DNA of 64,000 bases from Weissella sagaensis (GCF_005405285.1 NZ_BJDT01000003.1:124001-188000); one strand, 5' to 3'. Positions 46,787 through 56,006 are shown, counted from the first letter of the stretch. The notes: generated by a model from the sequence alone, not told the origin. Numbers and translations: made by a program.

Positions 46787-47971
46787 TTATATATTGATTT
46801 CACCATGTAAATCATAGTCTAGACCCTTTTCTTCAATTGCTTCATCTACACGCAACGGTGTTACCAACTCAATTAATTTCGCAATGATAATCGTCATTAT
46901 GCCAGCCAACAAGATAGTGATCACCATTGCACCAAGTTGTGTGCCTAGCAATTGCCAACTAACCGATTGTCCTGTTAATGATTTTGATGCAAACAAGCCT
47001 GTTAAAATACCCCCGATAACACCGCCAACACCGTGCAAACCAAATGCGTCAAGCGTATCATCATAGCCCAACCGATTCTTTAGGACGTTGGTTACAAAAT
47101 AAGCGCCAATGGCAACGATAATTCCCATGGCCATTGCACCAGCTGGTTGAACAAATCCTGCCCCAGGTGTAATTGCCACTAACCCAGCAACGCCACCTGA
47201 CATTGCACCTGAAACCCGCACCCGCTTGAAGATAACCATATCCATGATAACCCAAGTCAACATGGCAAATGCAGCTGCAATACTTGTATTTGTAAAGGCA
47301 ATTATTGCAACACCATTAGCCGCTAATGCTGATCCGGCATTAAAACCGAACCAACCAAACCATAATAAACCACCGCCGACAACAGTTGCTATTAGGTTAG
47401 TCTCGTTTAGAAATTGTACTTTACGTCTTTTACCAATCAACAATGCCAGTACTAAGCCAGAAACTCCCGATGAAATATGTACGACATCACCACCAGCAAA
47501 ATCTAATGCACCGTGAGAAGCAATGATACCATCACCCCAAACCATGTGTGCTAATGGGACGTATACTAACAGCATCCATGCCAACAAAAATAGAATAAAA
47601 GCTTTAAAATTCATACGACCAACCACAGATCCTGCAATAATGGCCATTGTAATCATTGGAAACATCCCCTGGAATAAAGCGAATAAGCCATCCGGAATAC
47701 TTAATCCTCTTGTACTTTTAGTCATTGAAACATTATGCAAAAAAGCAGCATCTAAATTACCAATAATTGGTCCTGACCCACTAAATGTCAACGAATATCC
47801 AACTGTGAACCATACCACACCACCAACAGCAACCGCAATCATAACCATAGCTAGGGTATTAACAGTTGTCTTGGTTTGTGATAAACCACCGTAAAACAAA
47901 GCTAACCCCGGCACCATTAACCAAACTAAACCTGCACTAATTAATATCCATGCAATATCTGCACCATTCAT
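46787..47971 (-). CDS. amtB: Ammonium transporter
   Basis: Amt/MEP/Rh-family channel that takes up ammonium. The 394-residue protein has eleven helices beginning NGADIAWILISAGLVWLMVPGLALFYGGL, with FTVGYSLTFSG near 56, HMVWGDGIIASHGALDFAGGDVVHISSG near 143 (pore histidine region) and DTLDAFGLHGVGGVIGGILTGLFAS near 307. No PII (glnK) gene is next to it. A GlnR box and a dre-like site lie upstream. ATG 47971 is preferred over an earlier GTG because AGGTG is correctly spaced. Confidence 0.95.
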   Translation of the reverse strand: MNGADIAWILISAGLVWLMVPGLALFYGGLSQTKTTVNTLAMVMIAVAVGGVVWFTVGYSLTFSGSGPIIGNLDAAFLHNVSMTKSTRGLSIPDGLFALFQGMFPMITMAIIAGSVVGRMNFKAFILFLLAWMLLVYVPLAHMVWGDGIIASHGALDFAGGDVVHISSGVSGLVLALLIGKRRKVQFLNETNLIATVVGGGLLWFGWFGFNAGSALAANGVAIIAFTNTSIAAAFAMLTWVIMDMVIFKRVRVSGAMSGGVAGLVAITPGAGFVQPAGAMAMGIIVAIGAYFVTNVLKNRLGYDDTLDAFGLHGVGGVIGGILTGLFASKSLTGQSVSWQLLGTQLGAMVITILLAGIMTIIIAKLIELVTPLRVDEAIEEKGLDYDLHGEINI

Positions 47972-48042
47972 TGCCCACACCTGCGCTTTCTTAAATATCT
48001 TAACATCAGTATAAGCATCTAAATAAGAATCGTACCGAAATG

Positions 48043-48059
48043 TGTTAGCAATTGTGACA
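48043..48059 (-). promoter_or_regulatory. GlnR/TnrA-type box upstream of amtB
   Basis: TGTTAGCAATTGTGACA fits the GlnR/TnrA consensus TGTNA-N7-TNACA exactly on the + strand and, apart from the central spacer, also on the other. It lies 72 bases before amtB and suggests nitrogen control. Confidence 0.65.
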
Positions 48060-48061
48060 TC

Positions 48062-48079
48062 TAATGGTATAGACTATTA
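48062..48079 (-). promoter_or_regulatory. NagR (dre)-like palindrome upstream of amtB
   Basis: TAATGGTATAGACTATTA is an imperfect palindrome (14 of 18 positions symmetrical) and matches the dre consensus AWTGGTCTAGACCAWT at 14 of 16 positions. It adjoins the GlnR box with two bases between. Confidence 0.5.
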
Positions 48080-48101
48080 ATATTTTCACTATTTAAGTCT
48101 A

Positions 48102-48138
48102 TAAAAAAGCCGAAGATATCCATTTTAGATACCTTCAG
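48102..48138 (-). terminator. Terminator after the LCP gene
   Basis: Arms GAAGGTATC and GATATCTTC (one mismatch), followed on the minus strand by GGCTTTTTTATAG. Confidence 0.8.
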
Positions 48139-48159
48139 CAAAATGATAATAATCATTTA

Positions 48160-49272
48160 TTAATTTGTTGGAACACCAATTGTGTTCATTGTAGCAGTTG
48201 AAACGTCCCCACCATACAAAGGTCCCGTTTGTGCTTGTTTTAGTCCTAATGACTTGCGCAAAACATTGGTTGCACGTTGTTGTTCATCACTTGAAACAAC
48301 TTCAGTTGATCCTGAAGACAAACTATAGCCATCACCTTGAATATGATCATTCTTAACATTGTCCGCAGCGCCTGCATACTTGCGCACCATCGTAATCATA
48401 TCACCATATGATAAGTCAGTTTGCATCGATGATGTAATTGAGTTTAAGAAACCTGAATCCAACAATTTAGTTGGGTTGTTTTCAGCAGCTTTAATAATAC
48501 CTTGTAATACCAAACGTTGACGATTTTGACGACCATAATCACCTTGTGGATCATCATAACGCATACGTGAGAATGCTAAGGCTGCTTCCCCCGTCATACT
48601 AGTATAAGTCTTCCCATTATGTGTATAAGTACTTGAACCTTGTGTAAAGCTATACAAGTTACCACCAGTTGCATGCGCTGTATCAGGATTAAAATCAAAT
48701 GTTAATGGTGAATTGACCTTAACACCACCAACTTTATCAACTACTTTTTCCATACCACCCATATTAACTAAGGCATAGTAATCAATAGGCACGTTTAACC
48801 ATTTTTGAACCGTCTTAATCGTTGATTCAGCTGAACCATATGAATAAGCAGCATTAATTTTTTGTGGGAACGTATCTTCATGACCAACAATTGAAACCAG
48901 TGTATCACGAGGAATTGACATAATAGTCGTCTTATCCTTCTTTGGATTAATCGTTACCAACATAATCGAATCAGTACGTCCTTTATAGTGCCGATTTAAT
49001 TCACCCGTATCAGTTCCTAACAATAAAATTGAAATTGGCCTACCCGATTTCATAACACTTGAAACATCACGCGCCTTTTTCATTGTTGGTTCTACATATG
49101 ATTTATCGATTGCCCCTTTGGTTTGCATATAAGCATAACCAAATAAACCAGCGACTATCAAAATCACCAATAATATTAAACTTAAAATAGTATTGCGTAT
49201 TTTATGTGATTTTTTAGGGCTTTTCTTCTTACCACTGCGATTACTGCGTGATACTTGTTGCTCGTCATTCAT
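48160..49272 (-). CDS. LytR-CpsA-Psr (LCP) family wall-assembly protein
   Basis: LCP enzymes transfer teichoic acid or polysaccharide from its lipid carrier to peptidoglycan outside the membrane. The 370-residue protein has a basic cytoplasmic tail (SRNRSGKKKSPKKSHK), one transmembrane helix (about 28-50) and the LCP domain: ISILLLGTDTGELNRHYKGRTDSIMLVTINP (about 82-112) with the conserved Asp/Arg, and TIMSIPRDTLV near 118. AGGAGG lies 7-8 bases before the ATG. It is a single-gene unit here. Confidence 0.93.
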   Translation of the reverse strand: MNDEQQVSRSNRSGKKKSPKKSHKIRNTILSLILLVILIVAGLFGYAYMQTKGAIDKSYVEPTMKKARDVSSVMKSGRPISILLLGTDTGELNRHYKGRTDSIMLVTINPKKDKTTIMSIPRDTLVSIVGHEDTFPQKINAAYSYGSAESTIKTVQKWLNVPIDYYALVNMGGMEKVVDKVGGVKVNSPLTFDFNPDTAHATGGNLYSFTQGSSTYTHNGKTYTSMTGEAALAFSRMRYDDPQGDYGRQNRQRLVLQGIIKAAENNPTKLLDSGFLNSITSSMQTDLSYGDMITMVRKYAGAADNVKNDHIQGDGYSLSSGSTEVVSSDEQQRATNVLRKSLGLKQAQTGPLYGGDVSTATMNTIGVPTN

Positions 49273-49410
49273 GAGCTTTTCCTCCTAATATAGTGATCAT
49301 CATACCTATCTATGCGATTAAAAACAAGCACTCTAACATGTATGATAATTAATACCTATAAAACATTATACACAAATAAGTTCATAAATAGCTGCTAAAA
49401 TTATTAAGAT

Positions 49411-49451
49411 AAAAAAAAGAATTGAAAACCTGTGCAGTCCCCAATTCTTTT
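49411..49451. terminator. Terminator after frr
   Basis: Arms AAGAATTG and CAATTCTT with a 16-base interior, A run before and T run after; ends the rpsB-side ribosomal cluster on the minus strand. Confidence 0.8.
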
Positions 49452-49467
49452 TGAATAATTAACTAGC

Positions 49468-50025
49468 TTAAATCGTTAATAATTCTTTTTCTTTTTCAGC
49501 AGCAATTGCGTCAACATTCTTAATGGCTTCATCTGTCGCCTTTTGAATATCATCCTCAATACTGTGTGCTTCATCTTCAGATAAGTCATTGTTCTTTAAA
49601 GCCTTTTTAGCTTCATCCATCGCATCACGACGAACGTTACGAACAGCAATCTTAGCACTTTCTGCTTCACCCTTAACTTCTTTAGCTAAATCTTTACGTG
49701 TCTCTTCTGTCAACGCTGGGATAACCAAACGAATAACTGAGCCATCATTAGCTGGTGTTAAGCCTAAATCAGATGCGAAAATAGCTTGTTCAATGCCTTT
49801 AAGAGCTGTCTTATCAAAAGGCGTAATCAACAAAACTCGTGCCTCTGGCACAGTAACTGATGCCAATTGATTCAAAGGTGTTTGTGCACCATAGTATTCT
49901 GCAGTAACATTACGCAAAATTGATGGGTTGGCAACACCGGCACGAATATTTCCTAATTCACGCTGTAAAGCATCCCCTGCTTTACTCATGCGCGTTTTTG
50001 CTGATTCAACAATTGCATTGGCCAT
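49468..50025 (-). CDS. frr: Ribosome recycling factor
   Basis: Frees ribosomes from mRNA after termination, with EF-G. The 185-residue length and the three-helix-bundle sequence ([89 protein letters not shown]) are standard. It follows pyrH by 4 bases, ending the tsf-pyrH-frr unit. Confidence 0.98.
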   Translation of the reverse strand: MANAIVESAKTRMSKAGDALQRELGNIRAGVANPSILRNVTAEYYGAQTPLNQLASVTVPEARVLLITPFDKTALKGIEQAIFASDLGLTPANDGSVIRLVIPALTEETRKDLAKEVKGEAESAKIAVRNVRRDAMDEAKKALKNNDLSEDEAHSIEDDIQKATDEAIKNVDAIAAEKEKELLTI

Positions 50026-50029
50026 AATA

Positions 50030-50755
<726 letters not shown>

Positions 50756-50773
50756 TTAATTGCCTCGGACTTC

Positions 50774-51655
50774 TTATTCACCCATTTGTGCTGCAACTTC
50801 AGCAGCAAAGTCATTTTCAGCCTTTTCGATTCCTTCACCCACTTCATAGCGAACGAATGAAACAATCTTGCTGTTATTGCTTTCAACATACTTTGCAACA
50901 GTTTCTTTACCATCACCCTTAACGAATGGTTGGTCAACTAGTGCAATTTCAGCCAAGAACTTGTGCAAACGTCCTTCAACCATCTTTTCCTTGATGTTGT
51001 CAGGCTTTCCTGCCAAATCTTCTGACTTCATTTGAACGTCTTTCTCATGAGCCAAAACTTCAGCTGGTACTTCTTCACCTGAAACATACTTAGGTGCAAT
51101 AGCTGCGACGTGCATTGCAACGTCCTTTGCAACTGCTTCATCAGAACCATCTACCAAAACAAGTGATGAAATACGACCACCCATGTGTGAGTAAGTTCCG
51201 AATACTTGTCCATCTGTCTTTTCAATAACAGCAAAACGACGTAGTGTAATCTTCTCACCAGTAATTTGAGTTGTATGAACAATCATGTCATTCAAAGTTT
51301 CATTTTCAGCCACTTTTAATGCCAAAGCTTCTTCAACATTAGCTGGTGCATATTCAACAACTGCATTTGCAACAGCATGTAGCAATTCGTTAAATTCTGC
51401 ATTACCAGCAACGAAATCAGTTTGTGAATTCAATTCGATGATAGCAGCTTTATTATCCTTTGAAACAACATAAGTCATTCCTTCTGCAGCAACAGCGCCA
51501 GCCTTTTTAGCGGCTTTTGCCATTCCCTTTTCACGCAAAGCATCAATTGCCTTGTCCATGTCACCTTCAGTTTGAACCAATGCCTTCTTGGCATCCATCA
51601 TACCAACACCGGTCTTCTCACGTAACTCTTTAACTTGTGAAGCAGTAATAGCCAT
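50774..51655 (-). CDS. tsf: Elongation factor Ts
   Basis: Exchange factor for EF-Tu. The 293-residue protein has the N-terminal UBA-like motif [23 protein letters not shown], followed by the core domains ([15 protein letters not shown] near 74). Length is normal. ATG is preceded by AAGGAGA. It has its own upstream region after the rpsB terminator. Confidence 0.98.
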   Translation of the reverse strand: MAITASQVKELREKTGVGMMDAKKALVQTEGDMDKAIDALREKGMAKAAKKAGAVAAEGMTYVVSKDNKAAIIELNSQTDFVAGNAEFNELLHAVANAVVEYAPANVEEALALKVAENETLNDMIVHTTQITGEKITLRRFAVIEKTDGQVFGTYSHMGGRISSLVLVDGSDEAVAKDVAMHVAAIAPKYVSGEEVPAEVLAHEKDVQMKSEDLAGKPDNIKEKMVEGRLHKFLAEIALVDQPFVKGDGKETVAKYVESNNSKIVSFVRYEVGEGIEKAENDFAAEVAAQMGE

Positions 51656-51774
51656 TTTTATGGTCTCCTTGTATATGCTAAATCTTATCTAAACTAGTAT
51701 ACACGAAAATTAAGTCATTTTCTATATAGTTAGCTAGATATCTACTACCATTTTACATGAGTTTTGCTCATAGC

Positions 51775-51815
51775 GCAAAAAAAGCTTACGCCCAATTAGG
51801 CGTAAGCTTTTTTAT
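51775..51815. terminator. Terminator between rpsB and tsf
   Basis: Arms AAAAAAGCTTACGCC and GGCGTAAGCTTTTTT around a 6-base loop. A strong stem with A and T runs. It should reduce readthrough from rpsB into tsf, so the two may be partly uncoupled. Confidence 0.85.
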
Positions 51816-51831
51816 ATCTTGAAAAGCAGAA

Positions 51832-52608
51832 TTAGTTCTTCTTACCTTCAACAAGATCAGTCAATTCTTCGATTGAAGCTGGCTTGTCACCTTCGGCAGC
51901 AAAATCAGCCTCTTCAACAGAATCTTCACCTTGGTTACCTTCAATAATAGCATCAGCCATCTTTGAAGTAATCAAACGTACGGCACGGATTGCATCATCG
52001 TTTGATGGAATCTTAACGTCAATTTGATCAGGGTCAGCATTAGTGTCAACCATAGCCACGATAGGAATGTTCAACTTGTGTGCTTCTTGCACTGCCAATT
52101 GTTCCTTGTGAGGATCAACGATAAACATCAAATCAGGAATCTTAGGCATATCTGCGATACCACCCAAGAATTTGTTCAACTTTTCACGTTGCTTGATTAG
52201 CAATGAAACTTCCTTCTTTGGCAAACGATCAAAAGTACCATCTTCTTCCATTGCACGTAATTCCTTAAGACGGGCGATACGTGCTTGGATAGTATTCCAG
52301 TTTGTCAAAGTTCCACCTAACCAACGGTGGTTAACGTAGAACATGTTTGCACGAGTTGCTTCTTCAGCAATTGAGTCTTGTGCTTGCTTCTTAGTACCAA
52401 CAAACAATACCGTTGCACCATCAGCTGCTGCATCACGAACATAGTTATATGCTTGATCAACCAACTTAACTGTCTTTTGCAAATCGATAATGTAAATGCC
52501 GTTACGTTCCGTAAAGATGTAATCTGACATCTTTGGGTTCCAACGACGAGTTTGGTGTCCAAAGTGTACACCAGCTTCAAGTAATTGCTTCATTGAGATT
52601 ACTGCCAT
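51832..52608 (-). CDS. rpsB: 30S ribosomal protein S2
   Basis: Small-subunit protein S2. The 258-residue protein has [25 protein letters not shown] near the start, [17 protein letters not shown] near 32 and [10 protein letters not shown] near 98. The C-terminal 30 residues are acidic and low in complexity, common in S2. ATG 52608 follows GGAGG; a longer frame upstream runs into the structured leader and is not used. Confidence 0.98.
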   Translation of the reverse strand: MAVISMKQLLEAGVHFGHQTRRWNPKMSDYIFTERNGIYIIDLQKTVKLVDQAYNYVRDAAADGATVLFVGTKKQAQDSIAEEATRANMFYVNHRWLGGTLTNWNTIQARIARLKELRAMEEDGTFDRLPKKEVSLLIKQREKLNKFLGGIADMPKIPDLMFIVDPHKEQLAVQEAHKLNIPIVAMVDTNADPDQIDVKIPSNDDAIRAVRLITSKMADAIIEGNQGEDSVEEADFAAEGDKPASIEELTDLVEGKKN

Positions 52609-52617
52609 GAGTATCTG

Positions 52618-52700
52618 CCTCCAAATGTTTTGTCCACCTAGCCTCGCATGTAGCCTGGCGACCCGTAAAAGGGGCACCCGTCAAACTATTGAGAACTAGT
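52618..52700 (-). promoter_or_regulatory. Structured leader of rpsB (candidate S2 autoregulatory site)
   Basis: The about 100-base untranslated leader holds two imperfect hairpins: GACGGGTGCC with GGGTCGCC, and GCC-AGGCTAC with GCGAGGC. It is more GC-rich than its surroundings. Ribosomal protein leaders of this type often bind the product to control translation; I know of no confirmed one here. Confidence 0.35.
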
Positions 52701-52729
52701 GAGTATTTTTGGTATAAAACCAATTACTT

Positions 52730-52758
52730 ACTATACTCATTTTTTTCATAAATGTCAA
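52730..52758 (-). promoter_or_regulatory. Promoter of rpsB
   Basis: Minus strand TTGACA and TATAGT separated by 17 bases, about 120 bases upstream of rpsB; a strong sigma-A promoter. Confidence 0.8.
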
Positions 52759-52762
52759 TAAA

Positions 52763-53041
52763 TTAATCCATAAATACACTAACTTGATGATTTCGCAAAA
52801 AGGCCTCTTTTTGCTTTCTACTTAATTGTTTAAACATTGCCTCAGCATGAAGTGCATCATGTTTCGATTCAAAAGCTTCTGCATAAATTAATTGTAATGG
52901 ATGCCGCTTAGCTGGTCGCGTAAATTTTGCCCCCTTACCGGCCTCATGCGTTGCAAAGCGTTGCCCAACATCATTTGTAAAACCACAATACAACATATTA
53001 TCTGCTGTTAATAAGACATACATATAATAAAGTTTATTCAT
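52763..53041 (-). CDS. GIY-YIG domain protein (UPF0213-like)
   Basis: A 92-residue single-domain GIY-YIG protein. Motifs are YYMYVLLTADNMLYCGFTNDVGQRFATHEAG, with the Tyr pairs replaced here by YMYVL/YCGFT, the catalytic Arg in QRF, and ESKHDALHAEAMFKQLSRKQKEAFL near the end. Family members are uncharacterised or structure-selective DNA endonucleases. ATG 53041 overlaps the upstream methyltransferase by 8 bases. Confidence 0.85.
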   Translation of the reverse strand: MNKLYYMYVLLTADNMLYCGFTNDVGQRFATHEAGKGAKFTRPAKRHPLQLIYAEAFESKHDALHAEAMFKQLSRKQKEAFLRNHQVSVFMD

Positions 53042-53798
53042 GTTGTTGCCGGCCTTCATAAATTGACCATACGGCATCAGTATACGTATCGTCTTGATTA
53101 TGTGTAATAATTGGTGGTAGTATTTGTGCACCTGACAATTTACCATCTTTAATAGCATCAATTAATAGCACATTAGCAGGTTCACCTGCTTTAGGATAAA
53201 CAAACTGAATTCGCTTAGGGGACAAATGATTTTTTTGTAAGGTAGCTAAAATTTCAAATAAGCGATCTGGTCGGTGCACCATATAAAAATGGGCTTTATT
53301 TTTTAACAATTTTTTTGCTGTATATATTACCAATTCTAAATCAGCCATAATTTCATGACGTGCAATCGCATAATGCTCATTTTCATGAATAATGGTTTGA
53401 TCATTATCTATTGAAAAATATGGTGGGTTTGACACAACCATATCAGCTGATCCTGGCCGGATATCATCAAAAATATCACGCATATCTGCGTTTATGATTC
53501 TAATTTTATCCGTCAAATCATTCATCATAACTGAACGTTTAGCCATATCAGCAAGCCTTTCTTGAATTTCTACACCAACAATATTACCCGTGACTTTATG
53601 TGCCATAAATAATGCCACTGCCCCATTTCCTGTCCCCAAATCAACAGTTAACCCACGTCCGCCCTTACGTGGTTGCGCAAAGTTTGCAAGTAAGACTGCA
53701 TCTAGTGAAAATGAAAAAACATTTTTACTTTGAATAATATGAACATCATCGTTATATAACATGTCAACACGTTCATCAGGTAATAATTCAACTTTCAT
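53034..53798 (-). CDS. tRNA adenine-N6 methyltransferase-like protein (TrmN6/YfiC type)
   Basis: A 254-residue Rossmann methyltransferase: SAM motif I LTVDLGTGNGAVALFMAHK near 48, and catalytic motif NPPYFS near 123 typical of N6-adenine (or N4-cytosine) methylation. The likely substrate is tRNA A37, by similarity to TrmN6. Start ATG 53798 lies after AAGGAG. It is paired with the GIY-YIG gene, a frequent combination in lactic acid bacteria. Confidence 0.85.
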   Translation of the reverse strand: MKVELLPDERVDMLYNDDVHIIQSKNVFSFSLDAVLLANFAQPRKGGRGLTVDLGTGNGAVALFMAHKVTGNIVGVEIQERLADMAKRSVMMNDLTDKIRIINADMRDIFDDIRPGSADMVVSNPPYFSIDNDQTIIHENEHYAIARHEIMADLELVIYTAKKLLKNKAHFYMVHRPDRLFEILATLQKNHLSPKRIQFVYPKAGEPANVLLIDAIKDGKLSGAQILPPIITHNQDDTYTDAVWSIYEGRQQHE

Positions 53799-53832
53799 AA
53801 AAATTAAACTCCTTATTTCATAATTATTTGCC

Positions 53833-53868
53833 AATAACGCCATTTTTGTGGGATAATAAGGCGTTATT
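53833..53868 (+). promoter_or_regulatory. plsC promoter region with 9-bp inverted repeat
   Basis: Perfect arms AATAACGCC (53833-53841) and GGCGTTATT (53860-53868) are separated by 18 bases. Between them lies GATAAT, a -10 with TTGCCA 18 bases upstream. The palindrome therefore spans the predicted plus-strand promoter of the plsC-like gene. Confidence 0.4.
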
Positions 53869-53889
53869 ATTAGGGAGGATGAACAAAAT

Positions 53890-54528
53890 ATGTTCTATTC
53901 ATTCATACGTTATGTTGCTGCTGGCGTTGTCTGGCTAATTAATGGTCGTTATAAATTACTTGGCACAGATAAATTACCAAAAGGCAATTATATTTTAGTC
54001 GGCCCACACCGTACTTGGTGGGAACCAATTTTCTTTGCACTAGCAGGCTGGCCACATCGTTTTAGTTTTATGGCTAAAAAAGAACTTTTTAAAAACCCCA
54101 TTTTAAAGTGGATTTTAATTCATGCCAATGCTTTTTCGGTTGATCGTGATCATCCTGGTCCTTCAGCAATCAAGACGCCTGTTCAAAATCTTAAAAAGAC
54201 TGACTTAAGTTTGATTATGTTTCCATCGGGCAGTCGGCATTCTGAGGAAATGAAAGGTGGTGCATTAATAATCGCCAAACTTTCTGGTGTACCATTAGTC
54301 CCAATTGTTTATCAAGGACCTGTTAAATTTTCGGGATTGTTTAAACGTAAAAACGTGACTATGGCCTTTGGTGATCCCATTTATATTGATAAACGAACGA
54401 AAATCAACGAAGAAACGACCAATGAATTTGGTAATACTCTCCAAGCTTCATTTGATAAATTAGATCAAGAAATTGATCCTAATTGGGTGTATGTGGATCC
54501 TAAGCCAACAAAGAAAAACAATCATTAA
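53890..54528 (+). CDS. 1-acyl-glycerol-3-phosphate acyltransferase-like protein (PlsC family)
   Basis: A 212-residue membrane-associated PlsC-family protein that transfers acyl chains to lysophosphatidate. Motif 1 reads PHRTWWEP, that is His-x4-Glu instead of the common His-x4-Asp; motif III is FPSGSRH, in place of FPEGTRS. Motif IV (VPLVPIVYQGP) is present. GGGAGG is 11 bases before the ATG. It is divergently transcribed from the methyltransferase gene. Substrate preference is uncertain. Confidence 0.82.
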   Translation: MFYSFIRYVAAGVVWLINGRYKLLGTDKLPKGNYILVGPHRTWWEPIFFALAGWPHRFSFMAKKELFKNPILKWILIHANAFSVDRDHPGPSAIKTPVQNLKKTDLSLIMFPSGSRHSEEMKGGALIIAKLSGVPLVPIVYQGPVKFSGLFKRKNVTMAFGDPIYIDKRTKINEETTNEFGNTLQASFDKLDQEIDPNWVYVDPKPTKKNNH

Positions 54529-54554
54529 ATATGAGTGGGATATTTTCTCACATA

Positions 54555-54597
54555 AAAAGGTAAACTCATTTTAAACAAATGTTTTTACCTTTTTTAT
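54555..54597 (+). terminator. Terminator after plsC-like gene
   Basis: Arms AAAAAGGTAAA and TTTTTACCTTTTTT around 16 bases. Confidence 0.75.
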
Positions 54598-54625
54598 TGC
54601 CCTCGTGCATAAACATATGCCTAAT

Positions 54626-54658
54626 AAAAAAGTTGAGTTGTTGTCAACTCAACTTTTT
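54626..54658. terminator. Terminator facing the yneF gene
   Basis: Arms AAAAAAGTTGAGTTG and CAACTCAACTTTTTT around TTGT; ends the minus-strand yneF transcript. Confidence 0.85.
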
Positions 54659-54666
54659 TAATCACA

Positions 54667-54903
54667 CTATTTCTTCTTTGAAGAAGTTTGTGCTTGATTC
54701 TTCATTTGTGACATCATTTGGTTCAAACGCTTTTGTGACGGCTTTTGTCCCATTGAAGTCATCATTGATTTCATCATTTCTTCTGAAATTGGTGGATTAT
54801 TCTTAATATACGTCTCCATTGAGCGACGTGCAATAAAGAAACCAGCGACAGCACCAAGTATCGCAGCAAGAATGACAATAAAAATCCAAATTGTTGTGTT
54901 CAT
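54667..54903 (-). CDS. yneF: UPF0154/YneF-family membrane protein
   Basis: A 78-residue protein with one N-terminal transmembrane helix (about 4-26), followed by MKSMMTSMGQKPSQKRLNQMMSQMK, the conserved YneF core. Family members are small membrane proteins of unknown function. It lies near lexA and the DUF896 gene as in Bacillus. Confidence 0.92.
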   Translation of the reverse strand: MNTTIWIFIVILAAILGAVAGFFIARRSMETYIKNNPPISEEMMKSMMTSMGQKPSQKRLNQMMSQMKNQAQTSSKKK

Positions 54904-54975
54904 TTTATTACTCCAAAAATATATTCAAATGCTATTATATCTAATTATACGCCTTTTTACTAGTTATTAGAACGT

Positions 54976-55230
54976 TTAATTATCGCGAATACCTTTGTCA
55001 CGTTGAATTTTCTTTACTTTTTCAGGCGTGACTTCATTACCATCTTCATCATAAACCTGAAGCATTTCTACTTGTGAACGAAATGCTTTTCTAAAATTAT
55101 CCAAAAATTCAGCTCGCAATTCAGCACGTTCTGAAATTTCTTCCTCTGTTAACCCTTCTGAGGTTTTTGCTTTAGCAGCTAATTCGTTAATTCGTGTACG
55201 AACAGCCATCATATGTTCAGTTTCAGCCAT
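54976..55230 (-). CDS. DUF896-family protein (YnzC-like)
   Basis: An 84-residue soluble, helical protein: RINELAAKAKTSEGLTEEEISERAELRAEFLDNFRKAFR (helix-turn-helix-like dimerising core) then LQVYDEDGNEVTPEKVKK. This matches DUF896; YnzC adjoins lexA in Bacillus. Start ATG 55230 follows AAAGGTGG. It is divergent from lexA. No function is established. Confidence 0.9.
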   Translation of the reverse strand: MAETEHMMAVRTRINELAAKAKTSEGLTEEEISERAELRAEFLDNFRKAFRSQVEMLQVYDEDGNEVTPEKVKKIQRDKGIRDN

Positions 55231-55365
55231 GCCCATTCCACCTTTTCATTGAAGTTAATGGTATCATTTTAACATAATTCACTCGATTCATTACATAATT
55301 AATTATACAAATATCAACAAAAACAATATTTAACGTAGAATAGAATTGATAAAAAGGAGTACTCG

Positions 55366-55968
55366 ATGATGACTAACAAGTCTACCAAACAATTAGATAT
55401 TTTGAAATTTATTTATGAAAAACAACAACAGCGTGGTTATCCACCAACCGTCCGTGAAATTGGTGATGGTGTTGGCTTAGCTTCTTCTTCTACTGTTCAT
55501 GGTCACTTAACAAGATTACAAGATAAAGGCTTTATTCAAAAAAAAGCAGAAAAAACACGCGCTATTACGGTGACACCTACAGGTATTCAAGCCCTCAAAA
55601 AGGCAGATATACTCACTTTAGCTGATACACCAGCTCCTATGATTAATACACCTCAAGATATAGTAGCCTCACTAGATGAAGAAACTATTATACTAAAACA
55701 TAATAGCAACACGATGATTAATATTGGTATTTTAAATCATGATTATCTGATTATTAAAAAAGAGACTGCTATTCCAGATGGTGCAATTGTTGCCGTAATT
55801 TTAGATAAGAATAGTGATGGTGCACGCCAAACAAATGTCTATCGTTATTTTAAAGAAAGAAATCAAGTCCGTTTACAACCAGAAAATAGTAATCTCAAAC
55901 CAGTTATTACTAATAACGTTGAAATTATTGGCCAAGTTATTGGTGTTTATCGTAACGAAATTAATTAA
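55366..55968 (+). CDS. lexA: LexA-like repressor lacking the self-cleavage residues
   Basis: LexA represses SOS genes and normally cuts itself when RecA is activated. The 200-residue protein has a standard winged-helix DNA-binding domain (QLDILKFIYEKQQQRGYPPTVREIG, ASSSTVHGHLTRL, residues 9-65). In the C-terminal domain the catalytic Ser is Thr116 (context SNTMINIGIL, where MGDSMIDAGIL is normal) and the catalytic Lys is Tyr159 (TNVYRYFKE, where ATVKRFYKE is normal). The cleavage-site region with Ala-Gly is missing (about 20 residues shorter). The rest of the S24-like fold persists (VRLQPENSNLKPVI). I expect DNA binding without self-cleavage. AAGGAG precedes the start. Confidence 0.88.
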   Translation: MMTNKSTKQLDILKFIYEKQQQRGYPPTVREIGDGVGLASSSTVHGHLTRLQDKGFIQKKAEKTRAITVTPTGIQALKKADILTLADTPAPMINTPQDIVASLDEETIILKHNSNTMINIGILNHDYLIIKKETAIPDGAIVAVILDKNSDGARQTNVYRYFKERNQVRLQPENSNLKPVITNNVEIIGQVIGVYRNEIN

Positions 55969-56005
55969 AAAATGAGTGATGTCAATTAAAACATCACTCA
56001 TTTTT
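55967..56005. terminator. Terminator between lexA and the O-acetyltransferase gene
   Basis: Arms AAAAATGAGTGATGT and ACATCACTCATTTTT around eight bases; ends both converging genes. Confidence 0.9.
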
Positions 56006-56006
56006 A

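Noticed and set aside
55237..55365. SOS box (LexA operator) between DUF896 gene and lexA
   Set aside because: No CGAAC-N4-GTTCG-like palindrome is visible; the region is AT-rich with ordinary ribosome sites only.
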